From positions 1 to 24,894 of the forward strand of contig JAKAME010000011.1 in NCBI GenBank assembly GCA_021813025.1: DNA of 24,894 bases, given 5' to 3'. This DNA comes from Microcaldota archaeon (GTDB taxonomy: Archaea; Micrarchaeota; Micrarchaeia; Anstonellales; Anstonellaceae). The position numbers and the translations under genes are program-made. Positions 1 through 7,398 of the stretch are shown piece after piece. Numbering within the stretch: position 1 is the first letter of the stretch; the number at the start of each line of letters is the position of its first letter. The notes under the pieces are model-generated. The model saw only the letters and a list, made by a program, of their open reading frames with translations. It did no database searches and was not told the origin of the DNA.

Positions 1-210
1 ACTCGCCCCCATGAAGCTGGAATGCCTAGTAATCGCTTGTCAACATCGAGCGGTGAATAAGTCCCCGCTCCTTGCACACACCGCCCGTCAAGTCACCCAA
101 ATCCGGTTCGTGTGAGGCGACCCTTCTTGGGGTTGTCGAACATGAATTGGGTGAGGGGGGCTAAGTCGTAACAAGGTATCCGTAGGGGAACCTGCGGATA
201 GATCACCTCC
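1..210 (+). rRNA. 16S ribosomal RNA, 3' end (partial)
   Basis: The first 210 bases are the 3' end of a small-subunit rRNA; the rest lies upstream of the window. The block CCTTGCACACACCGCCCGTC (about 70-89) has the archaeal TTGCACACACC form where bacteria have TTGTACACACC. Helix 44 follows, then GTCGTAACAAGGTATCCGTA, the GGAA tetraloop of helix 45, and the tail GATCACCTCC, which I take as the mature 3' end. Helix 45 looks intact: compared with E. coli, its AACC/GGTT base is ATCC/GGAT here, a compensated change. Two unusual bases are visible: GAATAAG where GAATACG is nearly universal, and A for G just before GATCACCTCC. The CACCTCC anti-Shine-Dalgarno matches the GGTG/GGTGA boxes found ahead of many genes here. 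No 23S or tRNA follows, so this 16S appears to be transcribed alone. Confidence 0.96.
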
Positions 211-240
211 AAAACTACTCGTCAGCTACGAAGTAGTCTT
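211..240 (+). other. Hairpin directly after the 16S 3' end
   Basis: Starting at the first base after the 16S tail, AAAACTACTCGT can pair with ACGAAGTAGTCTT around the loop CAGCT. The stem has about 12 pairs, with one A.C mismatch and one bulged A. It may be a processing or 3'-end maturation element of a stand-alone 16S transcript. The usual archaeal long processing stem needs the 5' leader, which is outside the window, so the role is inferred. Confidence 0.5.
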
Positions 241-390
241 GAGTCGTATAGAAGTGCAAGAGAGACGGATCACTTGGACTGCATGTCCTCGGGTTTATTC
301 CCAAAACCGCGTGAAATTATCACAAGACTTAGCGGGAGCTCTCGGCGATAAAAACACCTGGAATTGACAGGATTACCCCCAACCAATGAA

Positions 391-440
391 TTTATATACT
401 TTCACATCTAAACACTATTAGAAACAACCTTGGTGTTCAT
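391..440 (+). promoter_or_regulatory. TATA-like promoter and RBS of the 441-929 gene
   Basis: TTTATATAC at 391-399 fits an archaeal box A and would place transcription start near 420. GGTG at 432-435, five bases before the ATG, matches the 16S tail. The rest of the 230-base gap after the 16S gene (241-390) holds only small weak hairpins; I see no tRNA, 5S or 23S in it. Confidence 0.55.
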
Positions 441-929
441 ATGATAACTGGCCCTCAGTCCATCGTGAAGGCGCGGGAGAATATCAAGCTGGCCGAAGGG
501 GTTCGCTACACCAAACTGCTCAAGCCCTTCTTCCCCAAAACCTATGAGCGCATCATGGCAAAGAAGGCGAACGAGGTGCTGCTCCAAAAGGATTCGTTCA
601 GGGCGATGCAACCAGTCGAGCGGAAAGATGCGACGGCGGCGGCTGTAAGAAAAATGGAGGCCGTTCCGGTCAAACCCAAGTACCCTCTAGGCGCCAACAT
701 CCTTTGGGCAATCCCCGGAGCCATCGTCTTCGCCAACTTTGTCAATCAGTTTTATACCCTTTCAGCGCAGGTTTCTGCTGCACAAAAGGACTTCCAATCG
801 TGGGTATTTGGTAGTGCCACGGCTGTTGCGATTGCTTTGGTTTTCAACTACATTGACAAGCTGAAAAATCCAGACCGCCAGAGAATCGGGAATGAGCTGG
901 TCAAAGCCATTCATTCCGCAGTCGAATAG
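441..929 (+). CDS. Hypothetical membrane protein, two transmembrane helices
   Basis: I do not recognise this 162-aa protein. Its first ~80 residues are basic and probably helical. Two hydrophobic segments follow, at about residues 84-106 and 121-138, separated by a short polar stretch, and a charged tail closes the protein. No signal peptide or catalytic motif is visible. The ATG at 441 is supported by GGTG five bases upstream and a TATA box about 45 bases upstream. The gene stands alone between the 16S gene and the glycan cluster and has its own candidate terminator, so it is probably unrelated to glycan synthesis. Its base composition is less GC-rich than the sugar genes. It could be a small lineage-specific inner-membrane protein; no function is proposed. 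Confidence 0.75.
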   Translation: MITGPQSIVKARENIKLAEGVRYTKLLKPFFPKTYERIMAKKANEVLLQKDSFRAMQPVERKDATAAAVRKMEAVPVKPKYPLGANILWAIPGAIVFANFVNQFYTLSAQVSAAQKDFQSWVFGSATAVAIALVFNYIDKLKNPDRQRIGNELVKAIHSAVE

Positions 930-967
930 TAGCCCTATCTAAAACTGGAAGGGAGTTTACTCTCCTC

Positions 968-1000
968 CGCGGTTCGGAAAACCGCGCGTGAATATTTTTT
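968..1000 (+). terminator. Hairpin plus T-run terminator after 441-929
   Basis: CGCGGTT (968-974) pairs perfectly with AACCGCG (980-986) around a 5-base loop and is followed by TATTTTTT ending at 1000. Just upstream, GGGAGTTTACTCTCC can form another small stem. The arrangement works for plus-strand transcripts and separates the small membrane gene from the convergent minus-strand operon ending at 1017. Confidence 0.6.
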
Positions 1001-1016
1001 CTGATTAGCGCGAGCC

Positions 1017-1928
1017 TTAGTTGGAAGAAGAATAGAATTTTTTCGTTCGCGCCAAACCCTCGTCCAGCGACACCTGTGGCTTCCAGCCCAGCTCTTTGAC
1101 CGTGCGCGATATGTCGGCAAAATAGCATGGCGCCTCGCCGGGCCTGTCCGGCTTGGCTCCGGTGTTGATTGAGCCTTTGGAGTCCGGATAGAGGGCCTTG
1201 ATTTTGTTGGCCACGTCAAGAAGGGCGGTTGGCTGGCCGGAGCCCACGTTGTAGACGGGAGAGGCAGGGCGGGAAACGCGAATGGCCGAGATGATTGCGC
1301 GGGCCGCATCTTCCACGAAAACAAAATCGCGTTTTTGTTTGAGCGAGGTTGTATCCACGCTCTTGCCATTTTTCATCGCATCGAAAATTGAAGGGATGAA
1401 ACGGAATGGCCTGTCGTTCAGCCCGTAGACCGAGAAGATTCGCAGGCAGACGGCATCGATTTTCTTTTCGCCCACCAGCCCGGACAGATATTCGCTAGCC
1501 AATGATTTGCTTTTCGCATAATCAGACTGCGGCACGATGGCGTCGTCGGCCTTTATCGCGCGCCCTGTCCCCTGACACTCCATATAGGTTGTGAGGTAAA
1601 TGAAGCGCTTGAATTGGGCTTGCGCGCGGCACGAATCCGCGAGTGTTTTGGTGGCAGTAAAATTGACGGCCACCAGCTCGTCGAGGGTTTCTTTTTTGGC
1701 GTAATTGAAGCCGGTGGCGGCCAAGTGGATGACATAGTGCGGCTGGACTGAGGAAAGAATGCGGGAGAGGGCAGCAGTATCGGAGATGTCGGCCACATGG
1801 ACGCGATGGGAACTCCTGATTGGCGTGCGGCTCAGCAGATGAAGCTCGAAGCCTTTCTCTTTTTCCAAAAGAGGGATTAAGCTGGAGCCGATGTAGCCTG
1901 ATGCGCCGGTGATGAGGATTTTCTCCAT
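1017..1928 (-). CDS. NAD(P)-dependent nucleotide-sugar epimerase/reductase (extended SDR)
   Basis: This 303-aa extended short-chain dehydrogenase has the Rossmann motif GASGYIG at residues 8-14 and the catalytic pair YAKSK at 137-141. The upstream Ser/Thr of the triad lies in LTTYMEC (112-118). Length and layout match sugar-nucleotide epimerases and 4-ketoreductases. It is the last gene of the minus-strand operon rfbF-rfbG-rmlC-like-SDR and starts 25 bases after its neighbour. That context suggests it finishes a CDP-activated deoxysugar made from CDP-4-keto-6-deoxyglucose. In the known CDP-ascarylose route, an RmlC-like epimerase and an SDR reductase act in succession, and this pair could be equivalent. 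The exact substrate and product cannot be read from the sequence. I see no strong Shine-Dalgarno, so the start rests on the position of the Rossmann motif. Confidence 0.85.
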   Translation of the reverse strand: MEKILITGASGYIGSSLIPLLEKEKGFELHLLSRTPIRSSHRVHVADISDTAALSRILSSVQPHYVIHLAATGFNYAKKETLDELVAVNFTATKTLADSCRAQAQFKRFIYLTTYMECQGTGRAIKADDAIVPQSDYAKSKSLASEYLSGLVGEKKIDAVCLRIFSVYGLNDRPFRFIPSIFDAMKNGKSVDTTSLKQKRDFVFVEDAARAIISAIRVSRPASPVYNVGSGQPTALLDVANKIKALYPDSKGSINTGAKPDRPGEAPCYFADISRTVKELGWKPQVSLDEGLARTKKFYSSSN

Positions 1929-1953
1929 AGGGCCGGCCCCGCACGCTGCTCTT

Positions 1954-2403
1954 TCAGCGGTCCTTGCGCTCCCAGGAGTAGGGAATGTCCTTCGTGTGGG
2001 GGTCCTTGCGCATGATTTCGTCCGGAGAGTGCGGCTCGGTCGCGCAATTGGCCACCAGCGCGGTCTTGGGGCTGATGCCCTTGAACCCGTTCCACACCAT
2101 TGGGGGGATTTTCACAAGGCAGTAGTTGTCCTCCCCCATGAAAATCTCCATCAGCTCGCCCTTGGTCGCCGAGCCCGGCCTGTCGTCATAGAGCACCAGC
2201 TTTATCATGCCCTGCACGGCCGCGTAGTTCAGCGCCATGGTCTTGTGGATGTGCCATGCCTTGATGGCGCCGGGATAGACGGCGGAAAAATAGATTTCGC
2301 CGAACTTCTCGAAATGCGGCGCGTCGGAGCGCAGCATGTGCATTATCCTGCCGCGCTCGTCGGAAATCCGCGAGAGGGGGATTATCTGCACGCCTTCAAT
2401 CAT
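1954..2403 (-). CDS. RmlC-like cupin, dTDP-4-dehydrorhamnose 3,5-epimerase family
   Basis: This 149-aa cupin resembles the RmlC family. ISDERGRI near the N-terminus precedes a conserved strand containing AWHIHK, with candidate catalytic His 51 and His 53. KLVLYDDRPGSATKG and the IPPMVWNGFK strand follow. RmlC enzymes epimerise C3 and/or C5 of 4-keto-6-deoxy sugar nucleotides. Sitting directly after rfbG, this protein more likely acts on a CDP-4-keto sugar than on dTDP-4-ketorhamnose. Family members usually have IPPG.(W/H)HG; here it is WNG. An in-frame TTG lies upstream at 2418, but I chose the ATG at 2403 because GGATGTGAT sits four bases before it, the same box type used ahead of the aminotransferase at 14726. 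The preceding gene ends at 2421. Confidence 0.82.
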   Translation of the reverse strand: MIEGVQIIPLSRISDERGRIMHMLRSDAPHFEKFGEIYFSAVYPGAIKAWHIHKTMALNYAAVQGMIKLVLYDDRPGSATKGELMEIFMGEDNYCLVKIPPMVWNGFKGISPKTALVANCATEPHSPDEIMRKDPHTKDIPYSWERKDR

Positions 2404-2420
2404 CGGAATCACATCCAAAG

Positions 2421-3419
2421 CTATTTCCTCGCTTCCTTTGACTTGAGGTAATCCTCATACCACGCGACGGTCTCGGCCAGCCCCTTCTCGACGGGCCATG
2501 CGCTCTTCCAGCCGAGCACTTCCCGCGCCTTCTTGGCAGAGAGGTGCTGGGCGCGTATCTCGTTCAGCGCCTGGTTCTGCACTATGGGCTTGAGAGAGCT
2601 CTTGCCCATCAGCTTGAGAATCTTGCTCATCATCTCAAGCACCGTGAGCGCCTCCTCGTTGGAAAAGTTGAACGCTTCGCCGCGGAATTTCTTTTCGTAT
2701 GTTTTCTGCGCCAGAAATTCGTAGGCGGAAACGGCGTCTTTGACGTAGATGTAATCGCGCACGTAGGAGCCGTCGGTGCGGATTACTGGCGGGGTGTTGT
2801 TGTAGGCATGCTGGATTGTGGAGGGCACGATGCGGCTGAAATTCATGTCCCCCCCGCCGAAGAAATTGCCGCAGCGGCTGATGCCAATCGGCATCGAATA
2901 CGTCTTGCCATAGCTTTGCGAGAGCAAGTCAACGCACGACTTTGAGCAGTCGTAGGGGCTCTCGCCGTGCAGCGGGCTCTCCTCGGAATAGGGCAGCTTC
3001 TCCTGCGAGCCATAGGCCTTGTCGGACGAGGCCACCACGACCGATTTCACCAGCCTGTCATGCAGGCGGCAGGATTCGAGCACGTTCCACGTGCCGCGGA
3101 TGTTGGCGTTGAAGGTGGCTAGCGGCGAGCGGGTGGCCACGCCGACAATCGTCTGCGCGCCCAAGTGGATTACCGCTTCCGGCTCATACTCGTTTATCGT
3201 GCGCTCAATCTGGGGCAAATCCTCCAAGTCCGTGCGCACGATGTTGACGCGCTCGTTGAGTTTTTCGGTGTAGAAACGGCTGTTGGGGACAAAGTCGCGC
3301 ACGACGCAGGTCAGCTCGGCGCCGCGCGAGAGCAGGCTTTGAACAAGCCAGCCGCCCACCAGGCCGGTCGCCCCGGTGAGCAGCACGCGCCTGCCTGAAT
3401 AGAACTCTTCGTTGGCCAT
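2421..3419 (-). CDS. rfbG: CDP-glucose 4,6-dehydratase
   Basis: This extended SDR of 332 aa converts CDP-glucose to CDP-4-keto-6-deoxyglucose. The NAD site GATGLVGGWL starts at about residue 16. The RfbG-type signature SSDKAYG (131-137) carries the Asp-Lys pair used in dehydration, unlike the TDEVYG of dTDP-glucose dehydratases. YDCSKSCVDLL (156-166) supplies the YxxxK pair and matches RfbG enzymes closely. The gene follows the cytidylyltransferase with a TGATG overlap, implying translational coupling; a GTG nine bases upstream is a less likely start. Together the two make the common precursor of CDP-linked 3,6-dideoxyhexoses and of some branched or 6-deoxy sugars. The matching 3-dehydrase RfbH lies about 6 kb away on the other strand. 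Confidence 0.92.
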   Translation of the reverse strand: MANEEFYSGRRVLLTGATGLVGGWLVQSLLSRGAELTCVVRDFVPNSRFYTEKLNERVNIVRTDLEDLPQIERTINEYEPEAVIHLGAQTIVGVATRSPLATFNANIRGTWNVLESCRLHDRLVKSVVVASSDKAYGSQEKLPYSEESPLHGESPYDCSKSCVDLLSQSYGKTYSMPIGISRCGNFFGGGDMNFSRIVPSTIQHAYNNTPPVIRTDGSYVRDYIYVKDAVSAYEFLAQKTYEKKFRGEAFNFSNEEALTVLEMMSKILKLMGKSSLKPIVQNQALNEIRAQHLSAKKAREVLGWKSAWPVEKGLAETVAWYEDYLKSKEARK

Positions 3420-4141
3420 CAGAACCACTTCTTTTCCCCCTTCGCGTATATTGAATTAAGGTCCAGATAATCCTTATATGTATCCATGGCGTGCCAGAAG
3501 CCCTCGTGCCTGTACATCGAGAACTGCCCGGCCTTGACGAGCCGGGAAAACGGCCGGTGCTCCAGCACCTCCCCTTCCGAGTCGTCGATGTAGCCGAACA
3601 CTTTTTTGCTGAACACGAAAAAGCCGCCGTTGACATAGTCATAAAGCTGCGGCTTTTCGACGAATTCCTCGATAAGCCCGTTTCCGCCGCCCTTCACCAG
3701 CCCCCATTTGGAGTGGGGGTGCACGGCGGTCATGGTGCCGATGGTGCCCTGGCGGCGGTGGAATTCCACGAGCTTGGAGATGTCGACGTCGGATACCGCG
3801 TCTCCGTAGGTGGCGAGGAAATGGTCGGAATCGATGTATTTCTCCGTCCGCTTGATGCGCGCGCCAGTCTGCGCCTCCTCGCCCGTATCGGCGAAGATGA
3901 TGCTCCATTCCGGGTGCTTGTTCTCTGCAAAATATTCTTTGATGACCTCGCCCTTGTGGCCCAATGCCAGCACGAAGTCGTTGTAGCCGAATCGGGAGTA
4001 TATCTTCATGATGTGCACAAGAATGGGCATGGGGCCTATGGGCACCATCGGCTTGGGCTTGTCCGCAGTCTCCTCGCGCAGGCGCGTGCCTTTTCCGCCG
4101 CAGAGGATGACTACTTTGGGCTGGGATGACAAGAATAACAC
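3419..4141 (-). CDS. rfbF: Glucose-1-phosphate cytidylyltransferase
   Basis: The 240-aa product couples CTP and glucose-1-phosphate to CDP-glucose. The nucleotidyltransferase loop GGKGTRLREET (15-25) precedes RfbF-specific features: ADTG (84-87) followed by TGARIKR (92-98), YGDAVSDVD (112-120), the strand VNGGFFVF and a C-terminal HEGFWHAMDTYKD. These separate it from RmlA thymidylyltransferases, two of which also occur in this window. It begins at a GTG and is the first gene of its operon. On the minus strand GGTTTATC lies about 25 bases upstream (around 4166-4177), so the mRNA may be nearly leaderless. Its stop overlaps the start of rfbG by one base. Length is slightly below the ~257 aa typical of enterobacterial RfbF. 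Confidence 0.93.
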   Translation of the reverse strand: MLFLSSQPKVVILCGGKGTRLREETADKPKPMVPIGPMPILVHIMKIYSRFGYNDFVLALGHKGEVIKEYFAENKHPEWSIIFADTGEEAQTGARIKRTEKYIDSDHFLATYGDAVSDVDISKLVEFHRRQGTIGTMTAVHPHSKWGLVKGGGNGLIEEFVEKPQLYDYVNGGFFVFSKKVFGYIDDSEGEVLEHRPFSRLVKAGQFSMYRHEGFWHAMDTYKDYLDLNSIYAKGEKKWF

Positions 4142-4220
4142 CTGTTGCTAATTTAGGGAGGACGTGGTTGATAAACCTATCGGCCTGCCGGCTGGCCCCC
4201 CACGACGTAGATAGGAAAAC
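4142..4220. promoter_or_regulatory. Divergent promoter region between rfbF and a GT2 gene
   Basis: This 79-base gap separates divergent operons. GGTTGATAAACC (4166-4177) is an imperfect inverted repeat with a TATA-like core readable on both strands: rightward it predicts a start near 4197, leftward near 4142, at the GTG of rfbF. Shared use is inferred. Confidence 0.4.
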
Positions 4221-5489
4221 ATGGGTTTTAAATCTTCGCCTGGGCCAAGAACCGGCATGCATGCTCCACAGGGCGCGGGCTTCATAGGGCCGGCGCGGAA
4301 GAAAAGCGGCCTGCTTGTCGCCATTCCGTGCTTCAGCGAAGCCGAGCTGCTGCAAAAGCACCTGCAGCTGCTGGAGGGGCAGAAAGGGGCGAATTTCGAT
4401 GTTTTGGTCGTGCTTGGGAACGGCTTTGACGGGGAGGCTGCGAAAGCCCTGCTCAAGCCCGCACGGCCATTCAGCCTCATCCTGCTCAAGCGGGAGGAAG
4501 ACACAGGCAGCGCGGGCGGGTTTTTCACTGCCCAGAAATTCGCCTTGGATGAGGGCTATGAACACATTGTCATGGCTGATGTGGACTGCCTGCCCATGGA
4601 CGCGGGCCTGCTGGCCGCCCTGCATGCCAAAAGGGAAGCGGGATTGGTTTCTCCAACCGAAGTATTTGAGAAAGAGGATGGGGGAGTTTTCGCTCCTGCG
4701 GCTGGCGAGCGCGCGCGCTTCACGCCCATTTACCATTACACCCTCCTCTCGGCTCGGCTCATGCGCAAATACGGCCTTGTGTTCGCCCCGGCCTTTCATG
4801 GGGCAGAGGATGCGGAATACGCTGAGAGGCTGCGGGGCGAGACGCGGGTGTTTGTTGATGAGAGGGTGAGCCATCCATTCATCATCGGGGACAGGACTTA
4901 CCGCAAACCGGACCGCTTCTGGGCCTATACCCTCAACACAATCCTGCTTGTGCGCGGGCCGAGATGGGCGCTCAACCTCTTGCGCCTGCTTCTCTCCGCG
5001 CTTGTCATGTTCTTCTTCTTCCCCCCCTTCGGCCGCACCATGGCGGTGCGCATGATGGGGCTGCTGTTCGGCTATGCTTACGGCAAGAGGGCGATGGACT
5101 CGCTGAAGGCCGACTTGGGGCCGTATCTTGTGCAGGAGGCGGGCCTGCCGCAAAAAGCGGTGCGCGTGAGCTATCCCCAATACCTCGCGCTTGGCGCGCT
5201 GGCTGGCGAGCTGTTCCGCGCCAAGCTTTCCAATTTCAGAAAAGAGATTGTGATTGAGGGCTCGTCAAACGATTTGCTGGTGACAATGCAGGCCGCCTGG
5301 GCTAGGAGGGCGTATTACAAGACCGGAGGCCAGTACCTTCTTATCGCAGACAACTGCCCCCTGCTTTGCCACCTTATCAGGATGGTTTTATTCGTTCTCG
5401 CGCTCATGCCGTTCATGGCCCTGTCGCTGCTCATCTTCCTGCCCATAAAGTTATTGAGGCAGCCGGATACAAACTGGTATGGATTGTGA
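4221..5489 (+). CDS. GT2-family glycosyltransferase with membrane segments
   Basis: This 422-aa protein has a GT-A catalytic domain. VAIPCF (33-38) begins the nucleotide-binding fold, EDTGSAGGFF (93-102) is the glycine-rich segment typical of rhamnosyl- and galactofuranosyl-transferase-like GT2 enzymes, ADVD (119-122) is the metal-binding DxD, and GAEDAEYAERL (194-204) is the probable catalytic ED region. A hydrophobic stretch at about 251-268 and a longer one at about 382-412 suggest membrane association. It is likely to extend a lipid-linked glycan on the cytoplasmic face. A second protein of the same architecture (11400-12662) lies on the other strand. The ATG at 4221 is the first available, and a methionine 12 codons later is possible. 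The SDR gene follows within 5 bases. Confidence 0.82.
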   Translation: MGFKSSPGPRTGMHAPQGAGFIGPARKKSGLLVAIPCFSEAELLQKHLQLLEGQKGANFDVLVVLGNGFDGEAAKALLKPARPFSLILLKREEDTGSAGGFFTAQKFALDEGYEHIVMADVDCLPMDAGLLAALHAKREAGLVSPTEVFEKEDGGVFAPAAGERARFTPIYHYTLLSARLMRKYGLVFAPAFHGAEDAEYAERLRGETRVFVDERVSHPFIIGDRTYRKPDRFWAYTLNTILLVRGPRWALNLLRLLLSALVMFFFFPPFGRTMAVRMMGLLFGYAYGKRAMDSLKADLGPYLVQEAGLPQKAVRVSYPQYLALGALAGELFRAKLSNFRKEIVIEGSSNDLLVTMQAAWARRAYYKTGGQYLLIADNCPLLCHLIRMVLFVLALMPFMALSLLIFLPIKLLRQPDTNWYGL

Positions 5490-5493
5490 TTTT

Positions 5494-6426
5494 ATGAAAA
5501 AAGTGCTAATCACCGGCGGGCTGGGCTTCATGGGCAGCCATATGGCCGAGCTGTGCGTGCGCCAAGGCCATGAGGTTACGCTGCTTGATTGCTCGGAGAA
5601 GAATATCGGCAACATCGCTTCGTTCAGGAACAAGGTGAAGCTCCTCGCCATGGACATCAAGGACATTGGGGAGGAAGTGAAGGGCTTTGACATTATTTTC
5701 CACATGCTTGGAACAAGCGACAATTACGCCCTTGTTGAGGGGGAGCCCTATCGGGACCTTGAGCTCAACTGCACGGCCACCATCGCGCTTTTGGAGGCAA
5801 TGAAAAAGCACAACCCGAAAGCCCGCCTGCTCTATGCCAGCACATTTCTTGTGAATGGGGATGTGGAAAAGATGCCTGTGAGCACAGACAGCCCGTGCAA
5901 CCCCAACGGCATGTGCGGGGCCACGAGGCTGGCCGGAGAGCACTTCTGCAGAATATACGGGCGCGTGTTCGGCCTTGACACAGTAGTTGCCAGATTAACC
6001 AATGTGTTTGGCGAGCGGAGGGCCGGGAATACGAAGAAGGCCGGCCTCAATTACCTGATTTGGCAGGCAGTGAACGGGCAGGTGCTGTCTGTTTATGACA
6101 ACGGAGAGTTCTACAGGGACTATATCCATGCTGGCGATGCCGCCTCCGCATGCCTGGCAATTGCGCTCAAGGGAAAGGGCGGACAGACATATTACGTTGG
6201 GCGGGGCGAGCGCACCAAATTTGGGAATCTGGTCGGCATGATTGTGAAGCAGACGGGGGCTAAGACCAAATCCATCGCTCCCCCTGATTTCCACAAGAGG
6301 GTTGGCATGCGCGATTTCGTGTGCGACAATTCCGAGCTGAAGAAACTTGGGTGGAGCCCGAAAGTGGAGCTTGAGGAAGGAATAAGGCGGACAGTTGCTT
6401 ATTATCGAAAGACAAAGAAAAAATAG
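5494..6426 (+). CDS. SDR sugar-nucleotide epimerase/dehydratase-like protein, atypical catalytic site
   Basis: This 310-aa extended SDR has GGLGFMG (8-14), the usual C-terminal region with YRDYIHAGDAA, and the typical family length. The odd feature is the active site. Where YGASKLAGE is expected it reads CGATRLAGE (141-149), so both the catalytic Tyr and Lys are replaced (Cys, Arg). The upstream triad residue could be Ser or Thr in ASTFLVNG. NAD binding therefore looks intact while ordinary SDR acid-base chemistry does not. It may use different chemistry, act as a regulatory or scaffold partner, or be decaying, although the frame is open. The start was chosen from GTGAT three bases before the ATG. 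The gene follows the GT2 gene within 5 bases, so they are probably co-transcribed. Confidence 0.82.
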   Translation: MKKVLITGGLGFMGSHMAELCVRQGHEVTLLDCSEKNIGNIASFRNKVKLLAMDIKDIGEEVKGFDIIFHMLGTSDNYALVEGEPYRDLELNCTATIALLEAMKKHNPKARLLYASTFLVNGDVEKMPVSTDSPCNPNGMCGATRLAGEHFCRIYGRVFGLDTVVARLTNVFGERRAGNTKKAGLNYLIWQAVNGQVLSVYDNGEFYRDYIHAGDAASACLAIALKGKGGQTYYVGRGERTKFGNLVGMIVKQTGAKTKSIAPPDFHKRVGMRDFVCDNSELKKLGWSPKVELEEGIRRTVAYYRKTKKK

Positions 6427-6444
6427 CTGGGCGCGAATCACGCC
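6427..6444. other. Small inverted repeat at a convergent gene junction
   Basis: GGGCG and CGCCC flank a 7-base loop between two convergent stop codons (6426 and 6438). There is no T-run, so a terminator role is only possible, not shown. Confidence 0.25.
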
Positions 6445-7352
6445 CCGAAGATAATGGCATAAATCGAGTCAAACCCCAAGATGAGCGGAATAGACAGCAG
6501 GGTGGTTGTCACTATGGCTTCTGCCACAAGCTCGCCGTCCAAATCGAATTTTTCTGCAATAATGAAGTTGGTGACAGCAAGCGGCATGAGGGCCTCCATG
6601 AAGGAGATGCCGGCCGGAGTGCCGCGCAGGCCGAAAATAAGGAGAGAGACGACCACCAGAAGCGGGAAGATTGCAAGCTTGAAGATGGCGAGCAGGGCAA
6701 CCTCCTTGGAGCGCGAGCCCAGCGGCTGGCCGTAGAGGAATACGCCCATTGAGAAGAGGGCAAGAGGAGAGGTGGTGCTGCCCACAAAGTCGAGAAGGCC
6801 TGAGAGCCAGGCAGGCGGCACGAGGCCTGCCAGAGACACGGCCGCGCCGATAATGCAGCTTGCGATTATGGTGTTGCGGGCAAGCTTTTCCTGCGCGAAC
6901 TTGAACCAGCTCTTGCCTGAGATGAAGCCAAGGGAGGCAAGGCCGAGGGTGAAGATGAGGAAATTGACTATGAAGGTGATGATGGCCGCATCGCCAAGGG
7001 CGGCCGGGCCGAAGCGAAGCTGCACGGCAGGAAAGCCCATGAAGATTATGTTGCCAAAGAAGGAAGTGATGAGCAGCGCTCCGGCCAGCTTGGGCTGCAG
7101 AATCTTCAGGCGGGCCAGCGCAAGGACAAGGGCGACCATGGCAAGAACAGGCAGGGCGTTGGCCATAAGAAGCGCGACCTGCTCGCCGCCTATTTTCGTC
7201 GCCATAAGCCTGACGAGGATGAGCGCGGGCATGGAGACATAGTAGATGTAGTCGTTGAGCGGCTTCTGCGAGCCCTGGGCCAGGATGCCGAAATGGCGCG
7301 CCAGCCAGCCCAGCGCAATCACTGCGAAAATGGTGAGCACGATGTCCAGCAT
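6438..7352 (-). CDS. AEC-family (auxin efflux carrier-like) permease
   Basis: This 304-aa polytopic membrane protein has about ten hydrophobic segments in two halves. Features typical of AEC permeases include the opening GWLARHFGIL, then LNDYIYYVSMPALIL with a proline in a helix, ITSFFGNIIFMGFPA, and a second half containing SPLALFSMGVFLYG. Family members export small organic acids or malate-like anions; the substrate here cannot be predicted. It follows the rmlD-like gene by about 46 bases on the same strand and is probably co-transcribed, which is unusual because AEC carriers are not known glycan exporters. The ATG at 7352 gives the usual family N-terminus; a GTG at 7367 would add five residues. 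Confidence 0.85.
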   Translation of the reverse strand: MLDIVLTIFAVIALGWLARHFGILAQGSQKPLNDYIYYVSMPALILVRLMATKIGGEQVALLMANALPVLAMVALVLALARLKILQPKLAGALLITSFFGNIIFMGFPAVQLRFGPAALGDAAIITFIVNFLIFTLGLASLGFISGKSWFKFAQEKLARNTIIASCIIGAAVSLAGLVPPAWLSGLLDFVGSTTSPLALFSMGVFLYGQPLGSRSKEVALLAIFKLAIFPLLVVVSLLIFGLRGTPAGISFMEALMPLAVTNFIIAEKFDLDGELVAEAIVTTTLLSIPLILGFDSIYAIIFGA

Positions 7353-7398
7353 CAAATCCAACCCCACTCAGCCCGAATCCGGGCGCCGATGGCCTGCA

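Noticed and set aside
211..390. Possible tRNA or 5S gene after the 16S gene
   Set aside because: No acceptor stem, T-loop GTTC pattern or cloverleaf could be folded, and no 5S-like sequence was seen.
3639..5180. A 513-codon open frame on the minus strand across rfbF and the GT2 gene
   Set aside because: It lies antisense to two genes with clear family motifs, has no recognisable domain and reflects GC-rich third positions.
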